Positions 26,627 through 35,722 of a stretch of DNA of 64,000 nt are shown here, in pieces. This stretch comes from Asaia sp037151935 (lineage in GTDB: Bacteria > Pseudomonadota > Alphaproteobacteria > Acetobacterales > Acetobacteraceae). Each line of letters starts with the position of its first letter. Position 1 is the first letter of the stretch. The translations under genes and the position numbers were made by a program. The stretch covers positions 186,001 through 250,000 of the forward strand of contig NZ_CP157575.1 in assembly GCF_051628905.1 (NCBI RefSeq), written 5' to 3'. The notes beneath the pieces are model-generated. The model was not told the DNA's origin. It saw only the letters and a program-made list of their open reading frames with translations, and did not search any database.

Positions 26627-27340
26627 CTACCTGACCCAAAGATGCCAAACCCGGATATCGCCGGGGGCTTTCCCGACGTGGCTGCCATGCACGTAGGTGA
26701 AGTAGCGGCCGTGATCCGAAATTGCGGCATCGGGCAGAGACGGTGCGCATCTGCCTGGTAGTGAAACAACCGCATACTCCGCCGGGGTTCTTTTTGAAGC
26801 CACGTCGAGATACGGATGGAGGTGGCTGGAGATCGTGGCCCCGTCCCGGACATAAGCCATCATCAAAGCTTCCCGGTTAGTCCACGCATAGTCGCCGGTT
26901 GAAAACCGAGCCAGACCGTCGTGACAATAAAGATCGACCGTCTTCCTGTTTGGGGTGTCGAGCAGCTTGCACTCGACGATTAGAGGAAAGAGATGTTGCC
27001 GGCCCGTGAGTGAAATTTGAATGTCGGGACGCATTTCAAAGCGCGTCGCATCGTAGTTCTTTGTTTCAGCCCCTCTGGAGACCGCACGGATCAGCAAACT
27101 CGCGACGGGATCAGCACCGACAAGATGGTTGAGTCGATCGACCATAAGACCAGTGACGTGCTTCTCGTCACCGGTTGCCACAGCGTGCGGCAGGTCGATC
27201 TTCAATTCGTTATAGGCGCGCTGAAGCAATGCAAGGATGATCTCGATGTGCAAGCTGTCGAGCGCGGGAAGCGGAAGTTCTTGTCCACGTGTCAGCTCGG
27301 AAAGATGATCGTGCCGGACGGCAAGGGCTAGGCTGCTCAT
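26627..27340 (-). CDS. PD-(D/E)XK nuclease-like partner of the methyltransferase
   Basis: About 237 residues. The start at 27340 overlaps the methyltransferase stop (ATGA), so the longer open frame is not needed. The nuclease motif can be read as Pro-Asp at 105-106 (MRPDIQI) and Glu-x-Lys at 123-125 (LIVECKLLD), the spacing expected of a PD-(D/E)XK active site. A tail with DGLARFSTGDYAWTNREALM follows. With an Eco57I-type methyltransferase upstream, it is probably the cutting subunit of a restriction-modification or related defence system. The exact type is not known to me. Confidence 0.68.
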   Translation of the reverse strand: MSSLALAVRHDHLSELTRGQELPLPALDSLHIEIILALLQRAYNELKIDLPHAVATGDEKHVTGLMVDRLNHLVGADPVASLLIRAVSRGAETKNYDATRFEMRPDIQISLTGRQHLFPLIVECKLLDTPNRKTVDLYCHDGLARFSTGDYAWTNREALMMAYVRDGATISSHLHPYLDVASKRTPAEYAVVSLPGRCAPSLPDAAISDHGRYFTYVHGSHVGKAPGDIRVWHLWVR

Positions 27341-30300
27341 GCCTTGAATAGTCCCGCACGTGACCATACGAGCCTCTGGGCGCACAAGCGAGCTTGGGTT
27401 TTGCTCCAGTAGCGGCCCTGTGCGAGCAGCATGAGGCACAGTTGCCTCGGCCCTTCATCGACCACGATCTCGGACGCGCCGACGCGATCAGCGACGATGG
27501 TCAGGTGGAGGTTGCTCTCGGTCAACACACCGCGCGGAAGCTCCCGCTCCCTTTTCCCGGCGACGCAAATATCAAGAGCACGCCAGGGAGAGGCGTTGAG
27601 GCCTTCGCGCAAAGAGACTTTGACTTTCCGGTCGAAGCGAGCGGCAAAGGCGCCGAGTTCGTCCTCAAGCGCCTCGCTGAACAGTGCGATCTGGGGCGGG
27701 GACGGCTCGGCCTCTGCCTTCTCGCGATGCTCCTTATAAGGCAGATGATATTCGAGCGTGTCGGCAATTACTGCGAGATCACGCTCACCCAGTCCGTAAA
27801 GCGTAGCCACCCAAGCGTCGATATCGGGCCATGCGCTCGCACCTTCGCCCTCGAGTTGCGCAAACAATCTGACGACGTCGTTGCGCTGATTTGCATCGAG
27901 ATGCTCGAGAGGCAGGATCGCGACCTCTTCGAGAATAGCCTTCTCGACAACTTCGCGTTCGAATCCAAACTTTCCGCTGGTGACGAGCAGTATCCACAGC
28001 GTGATTTGGCTTCCCAGCACCAGTGCTAGATAACGGGTCAGTAATTCTCCGTTATCGGCGCAGGCCGCACTGAACCCGTACCAACTTTCATTGTAGACCA
28101 GCGGATCGTCACACACCGCCACGGCAAGGCGTTTGGTCAGGACGGGCGGTGATTGATGGATGAGAAGGACTGGTCCGTCATAAATTGCACTGTTTCGCAC
28201 ACGGTGCAGCCTATCGGCGGTGAAGGGTGGGAGCGTGGCGACATCGACGAGTGTCCCGACCCTCACGCTCGCATCTAGATTTGGTTGGCCCTGCAGATGG
28301 CGGGCATCCTGGCCAACGATCACACCATCGACCTTGCGACTGCTCGGTCGCAACTGCTGATAGCCATTACCGTGCGCCAGCCCGGCCTCGCCGAGCCCAC
28401 GCCAATAGCGCCCGAGTCGAGTAAAGGCTCCGAGGCGCATGCGATCAATCAATGAGAGATCGGCTTCGGACCCCCGAAACAGGATCTTAAGCGTTTCGGG
28501 ACGGCCGCGGACGTCGTCGGGCCGGACGATATGAGCGTTACCAGCATCGACCCGCATCATACCGGCGTCATTAAAGCCCAGTTCCAACCGCGGCGTGATC
28601 ATTCGGAAGCCTGATGCGGCATGGGCCGGGCGATTGACAGCGAGCAGGATGCAGAATGGTGCCGCGATACTCGGCCAGACTCGCGACTGACGCACCTCGG
28701 ATCCGTTGATGATAGACGTTACGTCGAGTGCATCGATGATGCTCTGCCGCGCCTGAGGCATACCGTCGCCTTGCTGGAAGAGCAGCCGGGCATGAAGTGC
28801 CAACACGATTTGCGCATCCGGTTTCGCCCACCGCATCGCGCGCCAGACGAACGGAAGGTCGAGTACGGCATTCGGGAGTGGAGGAGCGACCGCATCTTCT
28901 CCCAGTCTCTGACGCGCTATGGCATGAACCTCGCTCAGCACGTCCGACCAATGCTCCAGACCGGTCGCGCTGGACCATGGGGGGTTCCCGATGACGAGGT
29001 CATATCGACCGTCGTGCTCGGTGCCGATCAGTGGACCGAGGCTGCCGAGCGGCCTGGAGTCGGGCCGTTGGTCATCTTCCGCGCTGACCGGACGGAACAG
29101 CACCTTTCCGCGCAGGTCCGTAAAGTGGAGCTTGTCGACTGGTCGCGGATCCGGATCGAGCTCAATCGATAGAAGGTAGAGACCGAGTGCCGAAAAACGC
29201 AGTGCCGCCTCGTTGACGTCAAAGCCGCGGATTTGGCCGTACAGTATCTCGCGCAATTCGGGAGTTCCGGGGCGTTTGCCATCGACGCGCCAGCGCGCGG
29301 CAACGAGTTCGCGGAAGGATGCCAGCAGAAAGACACCCGCACCCGAGGCTGGGTCAAGAATGCGCGCGTGCGCGGGATCTCCGTTGACGGCCAATCCGCG
29401 GAAAGCGGCCGACACCATGAGATTAGCAATTGGATGTGGCGTGTAGAAACCACCCTCGACTTCCTGCTGGTCGGGCGCGTGCTTCCGCAAATAATATTCG
29501 TAGGCCTGACTCAGGACGCCGACCGGGATATGCGAGAAGTCGAGCTGTCCCCAATCTTCTTTCCATCCCAGCGCCAACTGTCCCCCGTCCGCGCGACGCA
29601 GGATGTTCCCAAGGACAAAGCAGGTTTGCGGCGTCAGTCGCGTGATCGCACCGCTGGAAAGAGGTAGCAGATCACCGTTGAAGGTCCGATCCAGCCAGCC
29701 GCACGACAGAGTGATGAGTTCCGGTCGGTCTAGAAGCTCGTACTCCGCCAGCGGAACCGCCGCGATCTCAGGGTTCTCGGCGAGGATCTCCGACGACGCG
29801 GGGAGCAAATTCCGATCGGCAAGAAACCGTAGGAAGAGCGCACGGCCGACGAGCGAGATGGCGTCTTCGCCGGTTAAACCGGCTTGTGTTATGAGCGCCG
29901 AGATCGCCTGATCCAGCAGTCGCAGGATGACACCGCTGATCCAGGTGCGATCCTGAAGCTTTGCACTAGGACGAAGATTCCCAAGTCGGGCGAAGGTCGA
30001 CCAGCGTTCATCCGGTGTGCCGACCTTGATACGGACTTTCGACAACGGATGATTGTCGAGCGCAATTCGGAAGACGTCGAGCCGGCCGGGTTGGATCACG
30101 CCCAAGTAGGGGGCATCCCCTCGCATCGCCAGAATTCGCCGGACACGCTCGATGCGGCTCGGCTCCGCATCCAGGCGCGTGCCGTCGACCAAGTACATCA
30201 GCGGGGTCTCGCCCCACTCATAGACTGCCTCGACGAGACGCATGTCCGCGTCTGTGGCGCGCGCAGCGAGAATAGTAGTATATGCGAGGAGAGAGGGCGC

Positions 30301-30384
30301 CGCCTGGTCGAACAGGTGCAGATTGTCACCATCGGCACCGAACTCGGTCAGGTTGTCCATCAACGGGGTCATCGGCGCGACCAT
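27337..30384 (-). CDS. Eco57I-like N6-adenine DNA methyltransferase
   Basis: About 1015 residues from the ATG at 30384; a TTG at 30468 would give 1043, and ATGs at 30372 and 30360 are also possible. The SAM-binding motif I is LDPASGAGVFLL (about 343-354), after GGFYTPHPIANLMV. Catalytic motif IV is VIGNPPWSS (about 464-472). This is the Eco57I/type IIG-like class. The N-terminal 300 residues (GRALFLRFLADRNLLP and others) and the C-terminal 400 are probably for target recognition. It lacks a helicase domain, unlike type I or III. Upstream is an XRE controller gene; downstream is the nuclease-like gene. Confidence 0.85.
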   Translation of the reverse strand: MVAPMTPLMDNLTEFGADGDNLHLFDQAAPSLLAYTTILAARATDADMRLVEAVYEWGETPLMYLVDGTRLDAEPSRIERVRRILAMRGDAPYLGVIQPGRLDVFRIALDNHPLSKVRIKVGTPDERWSTFARLGNLRPSAKLQDRTWISGVILRLLDQAISALITQAGLTGEDAISLVGRALFLRFLADRNLLPASSEILAENPEIAAVPLAEYELLDRPELITLSCGWLDRTFNGDLLPLSSGAITRLTPQTCFVLGNILRRADGGQLALGWKEDWGQLDFSHIPVGVLSQAYEYYLRKHAPDQQEVEGGFYTPHPIANLMVSAAFRGLAVNGDPAHARILDPASGAGVFLLASFRELVAARWRVDGKRPGTPELREILYGQIRGFDVNEAALRFSALGLYLLSIELDPDPRPVDKLHFTDLRGKVLFRPVSAEDDQRPDSRPLGSLGPLIGTEHDGRYDLVIGNPPWSSATGLEHWSDVLSEVHAIARQRLGEDAVAPPLPNAVLDLPFVWRAMRWAKPDAQIVLALHARLLFQQGDGMPQARQSIIDALDVTSIINGSEVRQSRVWPSIAAPFCILLAVNRPAHAASGFRMITPRLELGFNDAGMMRVDAGNAHIVRPDDVRGRPETLKILFRGSEADLSLIDRMRLGAFTRLGRYWRGLGEAGLAHGNGYQQLRPSSRKVDGVIVGQDARHLQGQPNLDASVRVGTLVDVATLPPFTADRLHRVRNSAIYDGPVLLIHQSPPVLTKRLAVAVCDDPLVYNESWYGFSAACADNGELLTRYLALVLGSQITLWILLVTSGKFGFEREVVEKAILEEVAILPLEHLDANQRNDVVRLFAQLEGEGASAWPDIDAWVATLYGLGERDLAVIADTLEYHLPYKEHREKAEAEPSPPQIALFSEALEDELGAFAARFDRKVKVSLREGLNASPWRALDICVAGKRERELPRGVLTESNLHLTIVADRVGASEIVVDEGPRQLCLMLLAQGRYWSKTQARLCAQRLVWSRAGLFKA

Positions 30385-30427
30385 ATGCAATTCGCGCCCG
30401 CGATCGCAGCCCGGATGCGTTTGCGAT

Positions 30428-30736
30428 TCATTGCCCAAGATCCAGAGGAACTTGGCGGTCACCGCCAAAATGGCCCACCCGTGCCCCGCCGCGCGGTTTC
30501 TTTGCGCTGAGCTCTAGCCGCGAGATCACTGCGCGATAATCGAGGCTCTGCGCACTCATTTCGGCGACCAGCGCGGCAATGATCGCGAGCTTGTCGGGCA
30601 CTTCGCCGAGCCGCGCATAGTTGGAAACAGAATTAGGGTTCATCTCAATAAGCTCGGCAAATTTCCTGATGCTCAGACCAGCCTTTGCCAGCTCACGCAA
30701 GAATGCGTCATAGCTCACCGCCCAAGCCTCGCCCAC
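30428..30736 (-). CDS. XRE-family controller protein
   Basis: A 102-residue helix-turn-helix protein starting with GTG (30736; a second GTG at 30718 is possible). The HTH is LSIRKFAELIEMNPNSVSNY (residues about 20-40). It overlaps the 5' end of the long methyltransferase frame. An inverted repeat lies in its own promoter. Small C-proteins of this sort time restriction-modification expression after entry into a new host; that role is inferred from size and position. Confidence 0.78.
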   Translation of the reverse strand: MGEAWAVSYDAFLRELAKAGLSIRKFAELIEMNPNSVSNYARLGEVPDKLAIIAALVAEMSAQSLDYRAVISRLELSAKKPRGGARVGHFGGDRQVPLDLGQ

Positions 30737-30740
30737 ATAT

Positions 30741-30764
30741 TTTAATGTATACTCTCACATTAAA
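30741..30764 (-). promoter_or_regulatory. Operator-like inverted repeat before the XRE gene
   Basis: TTTAATGT (30741-30748) and ACATTAAA (30757-30764) are perfect inverted arms with an 8-base spacer. TATACA on the minus strand at 30750-30745 could be the -10, placing the start of transcription at or next to the GTG. This fits autoregulation by the XRE protein. Confidence 0.6.
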
Positions 30765-31007
30765 TCATGTGCGGCAACGCAAATTGGTACAAGCGCGCAA
30801 CAGGGGCTCGATTGACGTTGGTGCAATCGACCGAGAGGCAGCTATCCGCGTGTCGATCAGCAGGCTGAATGACCGAGATTGAGGCGCGCTGCTGTAGAAC
30901 CGCTCAATGCGATAGGGATGGCGGGTTCCCAGCAGAAGCGGCCATTAACGCGAGCGCAATGCAACGGCTCGAATTGGTCGGTATCTATCATGAGCGTGGA
31001 CGCTGCA

Positions 31008-31260
31008 AATGGCAGCATTCAATCATTTTCATCCGACAACCGACATTCCGTTCCCCACCCCATCCCGGATGATGAGTTCCGGTATGTCTTCCTATGCGGT
31101 GACCTACTTCGGATAGCTTTAATTATCGGAAGTAGGTGTGATCGACCCAAATCCGCAGTGGACGGACAAAAAAGCGTGCCTTAGCGGGGCAGCTTCGATG
31201 CTGCGCTAATGATCCGTCTTCCCATACGGCTGCGCTCAAGGTCGGATGTCAGCTTCCGCC
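31008..31260 (+). repeat. Island palindrome, copy B, with left (L1) and right (R1) flanks
   Basis: Core CTACTTCGG (31104-31112), 14 bases, CGGAAGTAG (31127-31135). The 95 bases before it (L1, with CCCATCCCGGATGATGAGTT) match copy C and partly copy E. The 120 bases after it are a diverged R1, as in A, F and G. The 240 bases before it (from 30765) hold no gene that I can support. Confidence 0.85.
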
Positions 31261-31384
31261 TACTTTTCTGCCGTTTAAACGGCCGATCTGGTTTCCTCGG
31301 AGCGGACATCAGCATCAGTCATCTTCTGCTTCATTCGCATGAATAAACGTGATACGTTTGTCCATACACATAAGGAGGCATAGT

Positions 31385-31645
31385 ATTTCTGCCGTTACAT
31401 TCCGGGTAGATGAGAAACTGAAGGCAGCTGCTGTTGAGAAGCTGTCTGTTCAAGGCATTTCGCTTTCTGACGCACTTCGCGATACCCTCACATATATTGC
31501 TGAAACGGGCCGCTCTCCGGTCAAGCGCACACTCGTCACAGACGAGGATGCGCAGCTTATCGAGATTGTGCGTGAACGTCTCAAAAACCGTGCCCGAAAG
31601 CATCGTATAACTTTTGCAGAGCTCAAGAGCCGTCATCACGAATGA
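31385..31645 (+). CDS. RelB/DinJ-family antitoxin, probable ATT start
   Basis: About 86 residues. It starts with SAVTFRVDEKLKAAAVEKLS, the ribbon-helix-helix opening of RelB/DinJ antitoxins, followed by ISLSDALRDTLTYIAETG. AGGAGG (31374-31379) lies 5 bases before ATT (31385), where other family members have ATG. The frame is open back to a GTG at 31349, but that start would place the strong ribosome site inside the coding sequence. The downstream toxin gene overlaps by 4 bases but is broken, so the pair is probably a remnant. Confidence 0.7.
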   Translation: MSAVTFRVDEKLKAAAVEKLSVQGISLSDALRDTLTYIAETGRSPVKRTLVTDEDAQLIEIVRERLKNRARKHRITFAELKSRHHE

Positions 31646-31869
31646 AGGAGTATTGTCTTGAATTCGACGATAGAGCGCTCAGGGAGTGGGATGCTCTTGA
31701 CGGCAGTGTGCGGAAGCAATTCGAAAAGAAGCTGGAAAAGCTGATCTGGCATCCTCACTCTCCAGGAAACGAGCTTCGCCGACTGCTCTACGTCGCGATC
31801 AGTCGAGCCAGCCGCAACTTGACCCTGGTGGTGTCGCGTTCCAATCCCGGTCCGATTATTGAGCTATGA
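31642..31869 (+). pseudogene. RelE toxin N-terminus fused to the C-terminus of a UvrD-like helicase
   Basis: A 75-codon chimaera. Residues 1-46 are the start of a RelE toxin (EYCLEFDDRALREWDALD, VRKQFEKKLEKL). From about 47 the sequence turns into YVAISRASRNLTLVVSRSNP, the end of a UvrD/Rep-type helicase (motif VI). The catalytic half of RelE and all but the tail of the helicase are missing. It looks like the join of a deletion or recombination. The stop overlaps the ATG of the HEPN-like gene, which suggests the lost helicase was in one operon with the genes that follow. Confidence 0.78.
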
Positions 31870-32525
31870 GAAGAGCCTCAGAAGCGATTGAAATCCCGAT
31901 CTTGGATCGCTCTCAGATCACTCTCAGCGACCGAGACGAACCTCTGTTGCTCCCGTGGCCGACTCAGGGCAACACGGGCGGATCCCTTTCATTTGAAAAA
32001 GTTACCGACTGGCGCGCCTTCATCGAAAATCTCGCTATTGACGCGCGTATTCCAGAGATCGTGCGAGCGAAGTATGCGCGTGCGCAAACCCTGTACCTGC
32101 TGGGCTGGGCCGACTTCAGTATCTTGAAGGCAGGTGAACTGGCTGCCCTGATAGCACTCGAACTCGCATTGGTGGATCGCTACGGCGGCCAGATCACGAA
32201 GAGTAAGCGGAGCTTCGCAGCTCTCCTCAAGTTCATGGTGGAATCGGACGGGCTGACCGACGATCGGATTCCGATGATCGTTCGATGCGGCGGAACGGCC
32301 GTGGGCCAATTAATCGGCGCTACACGTCCGACTCTGGCAGAGCGCCGAAACGCCCTTGCACACGGCGATCCGTTCGATGGGCTTCCTATCAGCGGGCTTC
32401 TTGAGCTCGTCAGAGACCTGATCAACTACTCGTACCGGCAATACCTCGCTGAGGCTGCTAGTCTCTCGCCTGCGTCGCATCCCGCCACTTTCAACGATAT
32501 AGGGGCGAATTATGGAGAACTTTAA
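31866..32525 (+). CDS. HEPN-like protein of the defence operon
   Basis: A 219-residue protein, mostly helical. Residues 159-167 read ERRNALAHG, which holds the Rx4-6H motif (Arg161-Asn162 to His166) of HEPN ribonucleases and Abi proteins. The preceding LAALIALELALVDRYG helix fits the fold. It overlaps the next gene, the STAND ATPase, by 14 bases. HEPN proteins in such operons usually cut RNA on infection; that function here is inferred. The true family name is not known to me. Confidence 0.62.
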   Translation: MRRASEAIEIPILDRSQITLSDRDEPLLLPWPTQGNTGGSLSFEKVTDWRAFIENLAIDARIPEIVRAKYARAQTLYLLGWADFSILKAGELAALIALELALVDRYGGQITKSKRSFAALLKFMVESDGLTDDRIPMIVRCGGTAVGQLIGATRPTLAERRNALAHGDPFDGLPISGLLELVRDLINYSYRQYLAEAASLSPASHPATFNDIGANYGEL

Positions 32526-35238
32526 CCTCGACGCACGGCAACTCGCTCGCATTGAGGCTGTTCATCGCGGCTTCCTCTACCAGCACCTTTACGTCGCGGC
32601 GTGCCTGTTCAAGGCCATGGCGTCGGGTGTGACACACGTCGTTGTGGAAAACGACGAAGATGTCGAGTTGGTGTTGCCGGGTCACCGGATCTACGCTCAG
32701 ATCAAGACCCGCGGATCGCGTCTGATCTTCAGCGATGTTGAGGGCGCACTTGCACGGTTCGATCAAATCCGAGGCGAGCACAGCGCAGGCCGACGTAGCG
32801 GCACATGCCAGTTCGTCGTAATCGCGAACACGCCTCTTGGTCCTGAATTAGCCGAACGCGCTGCGAAGGCCAACTGGCCTCGCGACGTCACGCTTGTCTA
32901 TCCGGGGTCGGGGACACCAGCGGCGGCGCTACCGAAGCCTTGGCCGAAGGTCGATGACGCCTTCGACGCGTGCCGAAGGGCAGCGGAATCGCTGCCGTTC
33001 GGGATCCTGGCTCCAGAGACTCTAGTCTGGAAGATCGCCGGTCGCGTCATGGCCGCATCAGCTGGCGTCGAGCCGAACCCGGGGCATACCTTCGTCGTCG
33101 ACGAACTTCCCGCGCTATTTGAACAGTTCGTCGTTCAGCTCCAAGACGTTCCGGCTCCGCCACTACATTACCGACCACAGGAGAAGGAACCACCCTTGGT
33201 TACTGACCGGCGTGTAAGGCTCGTCGTCGGCTTTTCAGGGGCCGGCAAGACCTCCTGGGTTTCCCAGGCAGCACCCCACGCGAGCGACAGGCTGGCCTAC
33301 TACGACGTCACGGACATCTCCGGTCCTACGCTGGCAAGCGCAGTCGCGCGCGAACTTGCGGCGCGGATGTTCGGATCGCGCGGCAAGCTCGGGGAGATAC
33401 TCTTGCCCGGTGCGAGCGGAATAGAAATCCTCGTCGCGATCGGCCGCCATCTCGCCGAAGACGGTCTCACAGCGACCGTTGTATTGGACAATGCACACCG
33501 AGTACCCGCTGCCGATCTCGTGCCACTTGTCTGCGCGTCGCCTCAGCTACGCTTCCTGCTTCTCGCACAACCAAACGCATTGACAGCGCGCATTGAAGCC
33601 ACCCTGGGTATCTCGGCCGAGCCTCTTCTTGGATGGTCGAACGAAACCGTAGCCGCAGAGGGCGTATCACTTGGGTGTCGCGGAGACTATGAGGATTACG
33701 AGCGTCTACTAAAGCTGACCGCCGGCCTTCCGCTCTACGTCCAAAACGCCCTTAAGATTGCGGCCGGATCGTACGATGGTGACATCGATCGACTCTGCAC
33801 CGCACTGGAAGAGCGGACACACGTTGTTGAAACGGTGCAGGAACTCATCCTGGCCGACGTCTTCGAAACGTTCAACGACAATGAGCGCCGCGCGGTGGGC
33901 GCGCTCAGCCTCAGCGATGTCCCGCTTTCACAAGCCGAAGCCACCGCTGTTCTCAAGCGGACCTTCGACGTGGGGCCGGCCGCGGCAGCCGCAATCTTCC
34001 GGCGGCTCCGTGCGACTAGCTCGATTCAGATTTTCGGCGTTGATCGCTTCAAGGTTCACGACGCAATCCGTCCGCTCGGCCGCGCCTTCCTCGACGATTG
34101 CGGCGCTGACGCCCTGAAAGCCGCCCGAGAGGCAATTCGCGACCTAATGATGACTGCCCTGCCGTCGGATCACGATCGTCAGCGGGTCTTCCTGCTTCTG
34201 CGGATGTTCGTGGCACTTGGGAATGTGAAGCCGCTGGTGCAGATGGCAACCGACGAACTGTTTCATGAACTCGGCTACATGGAGGAGATTTCAGCTTTTT
34301 TGGTCGAAGCCTCTGCATCAGAGTCAATCGCTCCAGAGGATCGGTTCTGGGCCCTAGACGGGCTGGTTTTCGCGCACTTCAAGGAAGGCAATGACACCGA
34401 TATCCGCAGCAAGCTTGATCACATGGACGCGCTTATCCGAGATAATGACCTCGGCCTGACAGAACGCTTAGCCGTCGGCATGAAGCGGATGATCTTCGCC
34501 GCGCTCAACAAGGATGCTGCGACGGTGAAGAAGACCATGGCCGAGCTAAGTCGTATCCTGCCGCAAACCCCTCAACACCTTCGCGTTGCGACATATAACT
34601 ATGCACATGCGCTTTTCGAACTCGGAATAATGGACGAGTGTATCACCAGCACGCTCGACCTGATCGTTGATTACTATGACGAGCTTGGCCTCCGGCTGTC
34701 CGACGTGATGGGGAATAATCCGGATAAGATTTGGCCGCTCCTGAAAGGCGACAACGACCATACCGGCGATCTCAAACATCTCGCCGATGCGCTCGATCTG
34801 CAATCGAAGGCCCTCAAGGCGATGGGAGGTAACCCGGGGCTAGCGCCAATCCATGCGATGAAATTCTACTCAATGGCCCACTCGCTTGATTCATTCGTCA
34901 AGGTGGGCCAGGAGCTCGTTGACGACTTCATCGGACGTAACGACTATATCGGCGCGCGCGATGTCATCGAGACTAACCTCATGCCGACGATTACGGGGCT
35001 GAAGCTCGCGGGTCGCATCATCCCCGTGCGCAGCCAGTATGCTGTCGTCCTCGCATACTGCGGGGCCTTCGATGCCGCCGATGCCGAGATGGCGCGCTTG
35101 GCGCCTTACGCGGACGGCTTGGAACCCCGAGGGCAGGCGGAACTGCGAAATCAGCGGGCTCTGATCGCTCACTTGCGGGAGAACCCGCCGCCGCCACAAT
35201 GGCAGATGCCAGCTAAACTCGGCGCCCCGGCGTGGTAG
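32512..35238 (+). CDS. STAND-type ATPase with N-terminal DUF4297/Cap4-like nuclease domain
   Basis: A 908-residue protein in three parts. Residues 15-130 resemble the DUF4297/Cap4 dsDNA nuclease: GFLYQHLYVAA, then VVVENDEDVEL (Glu46, Asp48-50), then YAQIKTR (Gln63-x-Lys65). Residues 235-520 are a STAND/AAA ATPase with Walker A GFSGAGKTSW (240-249) and Walker B TVVLDNAH (322-329). The last 350 residues are helical repeats like TPR (LRVATYNYAHALFELGIMDE, and others). This nuclease-switch-sensor order matches Avs-like and related anti-phage systems, in which the repeat part recognises a phage protein. It overlaps the HEPN gene. Its target is unknown. Confidence 0.75.
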   Translation: MENFNLDARQLARIEAVHRGFLYQHLYVAACLFKAMASGVTHVVVENDEDVELVLPGHRIYAQIKTRGSRLIFSDVEGALARFDQIRGEHSAGRRSGTCQFVVIANTPLGPELAERAAKANWPRDVTLVYPGSGTPAAALPKPWPKVDDAFDACRRAAESLPFGILAPETLVWKIAGRVMAASAGVEPNPGHTFVVDELPALFEQFVVQLQDVPAPPLHYRPQEKEPPLVTDRRVRLVVGFSGAGKTSWVSQAAPHASDRLAYYDVTDISGPTLASAVARELAARMFGSRGKLGEILLPGASGIEILVAIGRHLAEDGLTATVVLDNAHRVPAADLVPLVCASPQLRFLLLAQPNALTARIEATLGISAEPLLGWSNETVAAEGVSLGCRGDYEDYERLLKLTAGLPLYVQNALKIAAGSYDGDIDRLCTALEERTHVVETVQELILADVFETFNDNERRAVGALSLSDVPLSQAEATAVLKRTFDVGPAAAAAIFRRLRATSSIQIFGVDRFKVHDAIRPLGRAFLDDCGADALKAAREAIRDLMMTALPSDHDRQRVFLLLRMFVALGNVKPLVQMATDELFHELGYMEEISAFLVEASASESIAPEDRFWALDGLVFAHFKEGNDTDIRSKLDHMDALIRDNDLGLTERLAVGMKRMIFAALNKDAATVKKTMAELSRILPQTPQHLRVATYNYAHALFELGIMDECITSTLDLIVDYYDELGLRLSDVMGNNPDKIWPLLKGDNDHTGDLKHLADALDLQSKALKAMGGNPGLAPIHAMKFYSMAHSLDSFVKVGQELVDDFIGRNDYIGARDVIETNLMPTITGLKLAGRIIPVRSQYAVVLAYCGAFDAADAEMARLAPYADGLEPRGQAELRNQRALIAHLRENPPPPQWQMPAKLGAPAW

Positions 35239-35257
35239 CTCGCGACAGCAAGTGGTG

Positions 35258-35713
35258 CTAAGACGCGATCCACCGCCGCAGATAGAAATCAGTCTCTTTA
35301 CGGCTTTTGCACTGGTACGTCTTGCGGATCATCTTCCGCAGCGTCTCCCCATTCGGGCCGTGCCGTTCCTCGCCTTTGGCGAGGTCCACCGCCGCCAACT
35401 TTTTGTCGGTGAATCCCCCGATGGGCATGGGATTGACGGTCCAAATCTCGGTGAGACTGGCGACCGCACCGTTCGAAAACGGTATGCGCTTCAGTATTCT
35501 CGGAAGCTGGCCATCAAGCCCGTAAAGCCAGGCCGCGGCGATCTTCGTGCTGATTTGGACGTTGATCAGCGGCTTTCGCCTATAGAACGTGATGTCGGCG
35601 GGCTGGCCTGAGGACGACAGCATCGTGAGGTTACGGGTCAGCATCCCCTCGCGAGACCCGAGATGCTGCTCCAGTCGTTTGATCGCTTCTTGAGTGGTGA
35701 TGTCTTGCGTCAT
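35258..35713 (-). CDS. Hypothetical protein behind the caspase gene
   Basis: A 151-residue soluble protein that I do not recognise. It has a helical start (QEAIKRLEQHLGSREGML), a beta-rich middle (ADITFYRRKPLINVQIST) and a basic end (RKTYQCKSRKETDFYLRRWI). No catalytic motif is evident. It lies 9 bases after the caspase stop on the same strand, so is the third gene of that operon, and it converges with the STAND gene (19-base gap). It may be the effector or the caspase's substrate, but this is only from position. Confidence 0.6.
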   Translation of the reverse strand: MTQDITTQEAIKRLEQHLGSREGMLTRNLTMLSSSGQPADITFYRRKPLINVQISTKIAAAWLYGLDGQLPRILKRIPFSNGAVASLTEIWTVNPMPIGGFTDKKLAAVDLAKGEERHGPNGETLRKMIRKTYQCKSRKETDFYLRRWIAS

Positions 35714-35722
35714 GGGCGCTCG

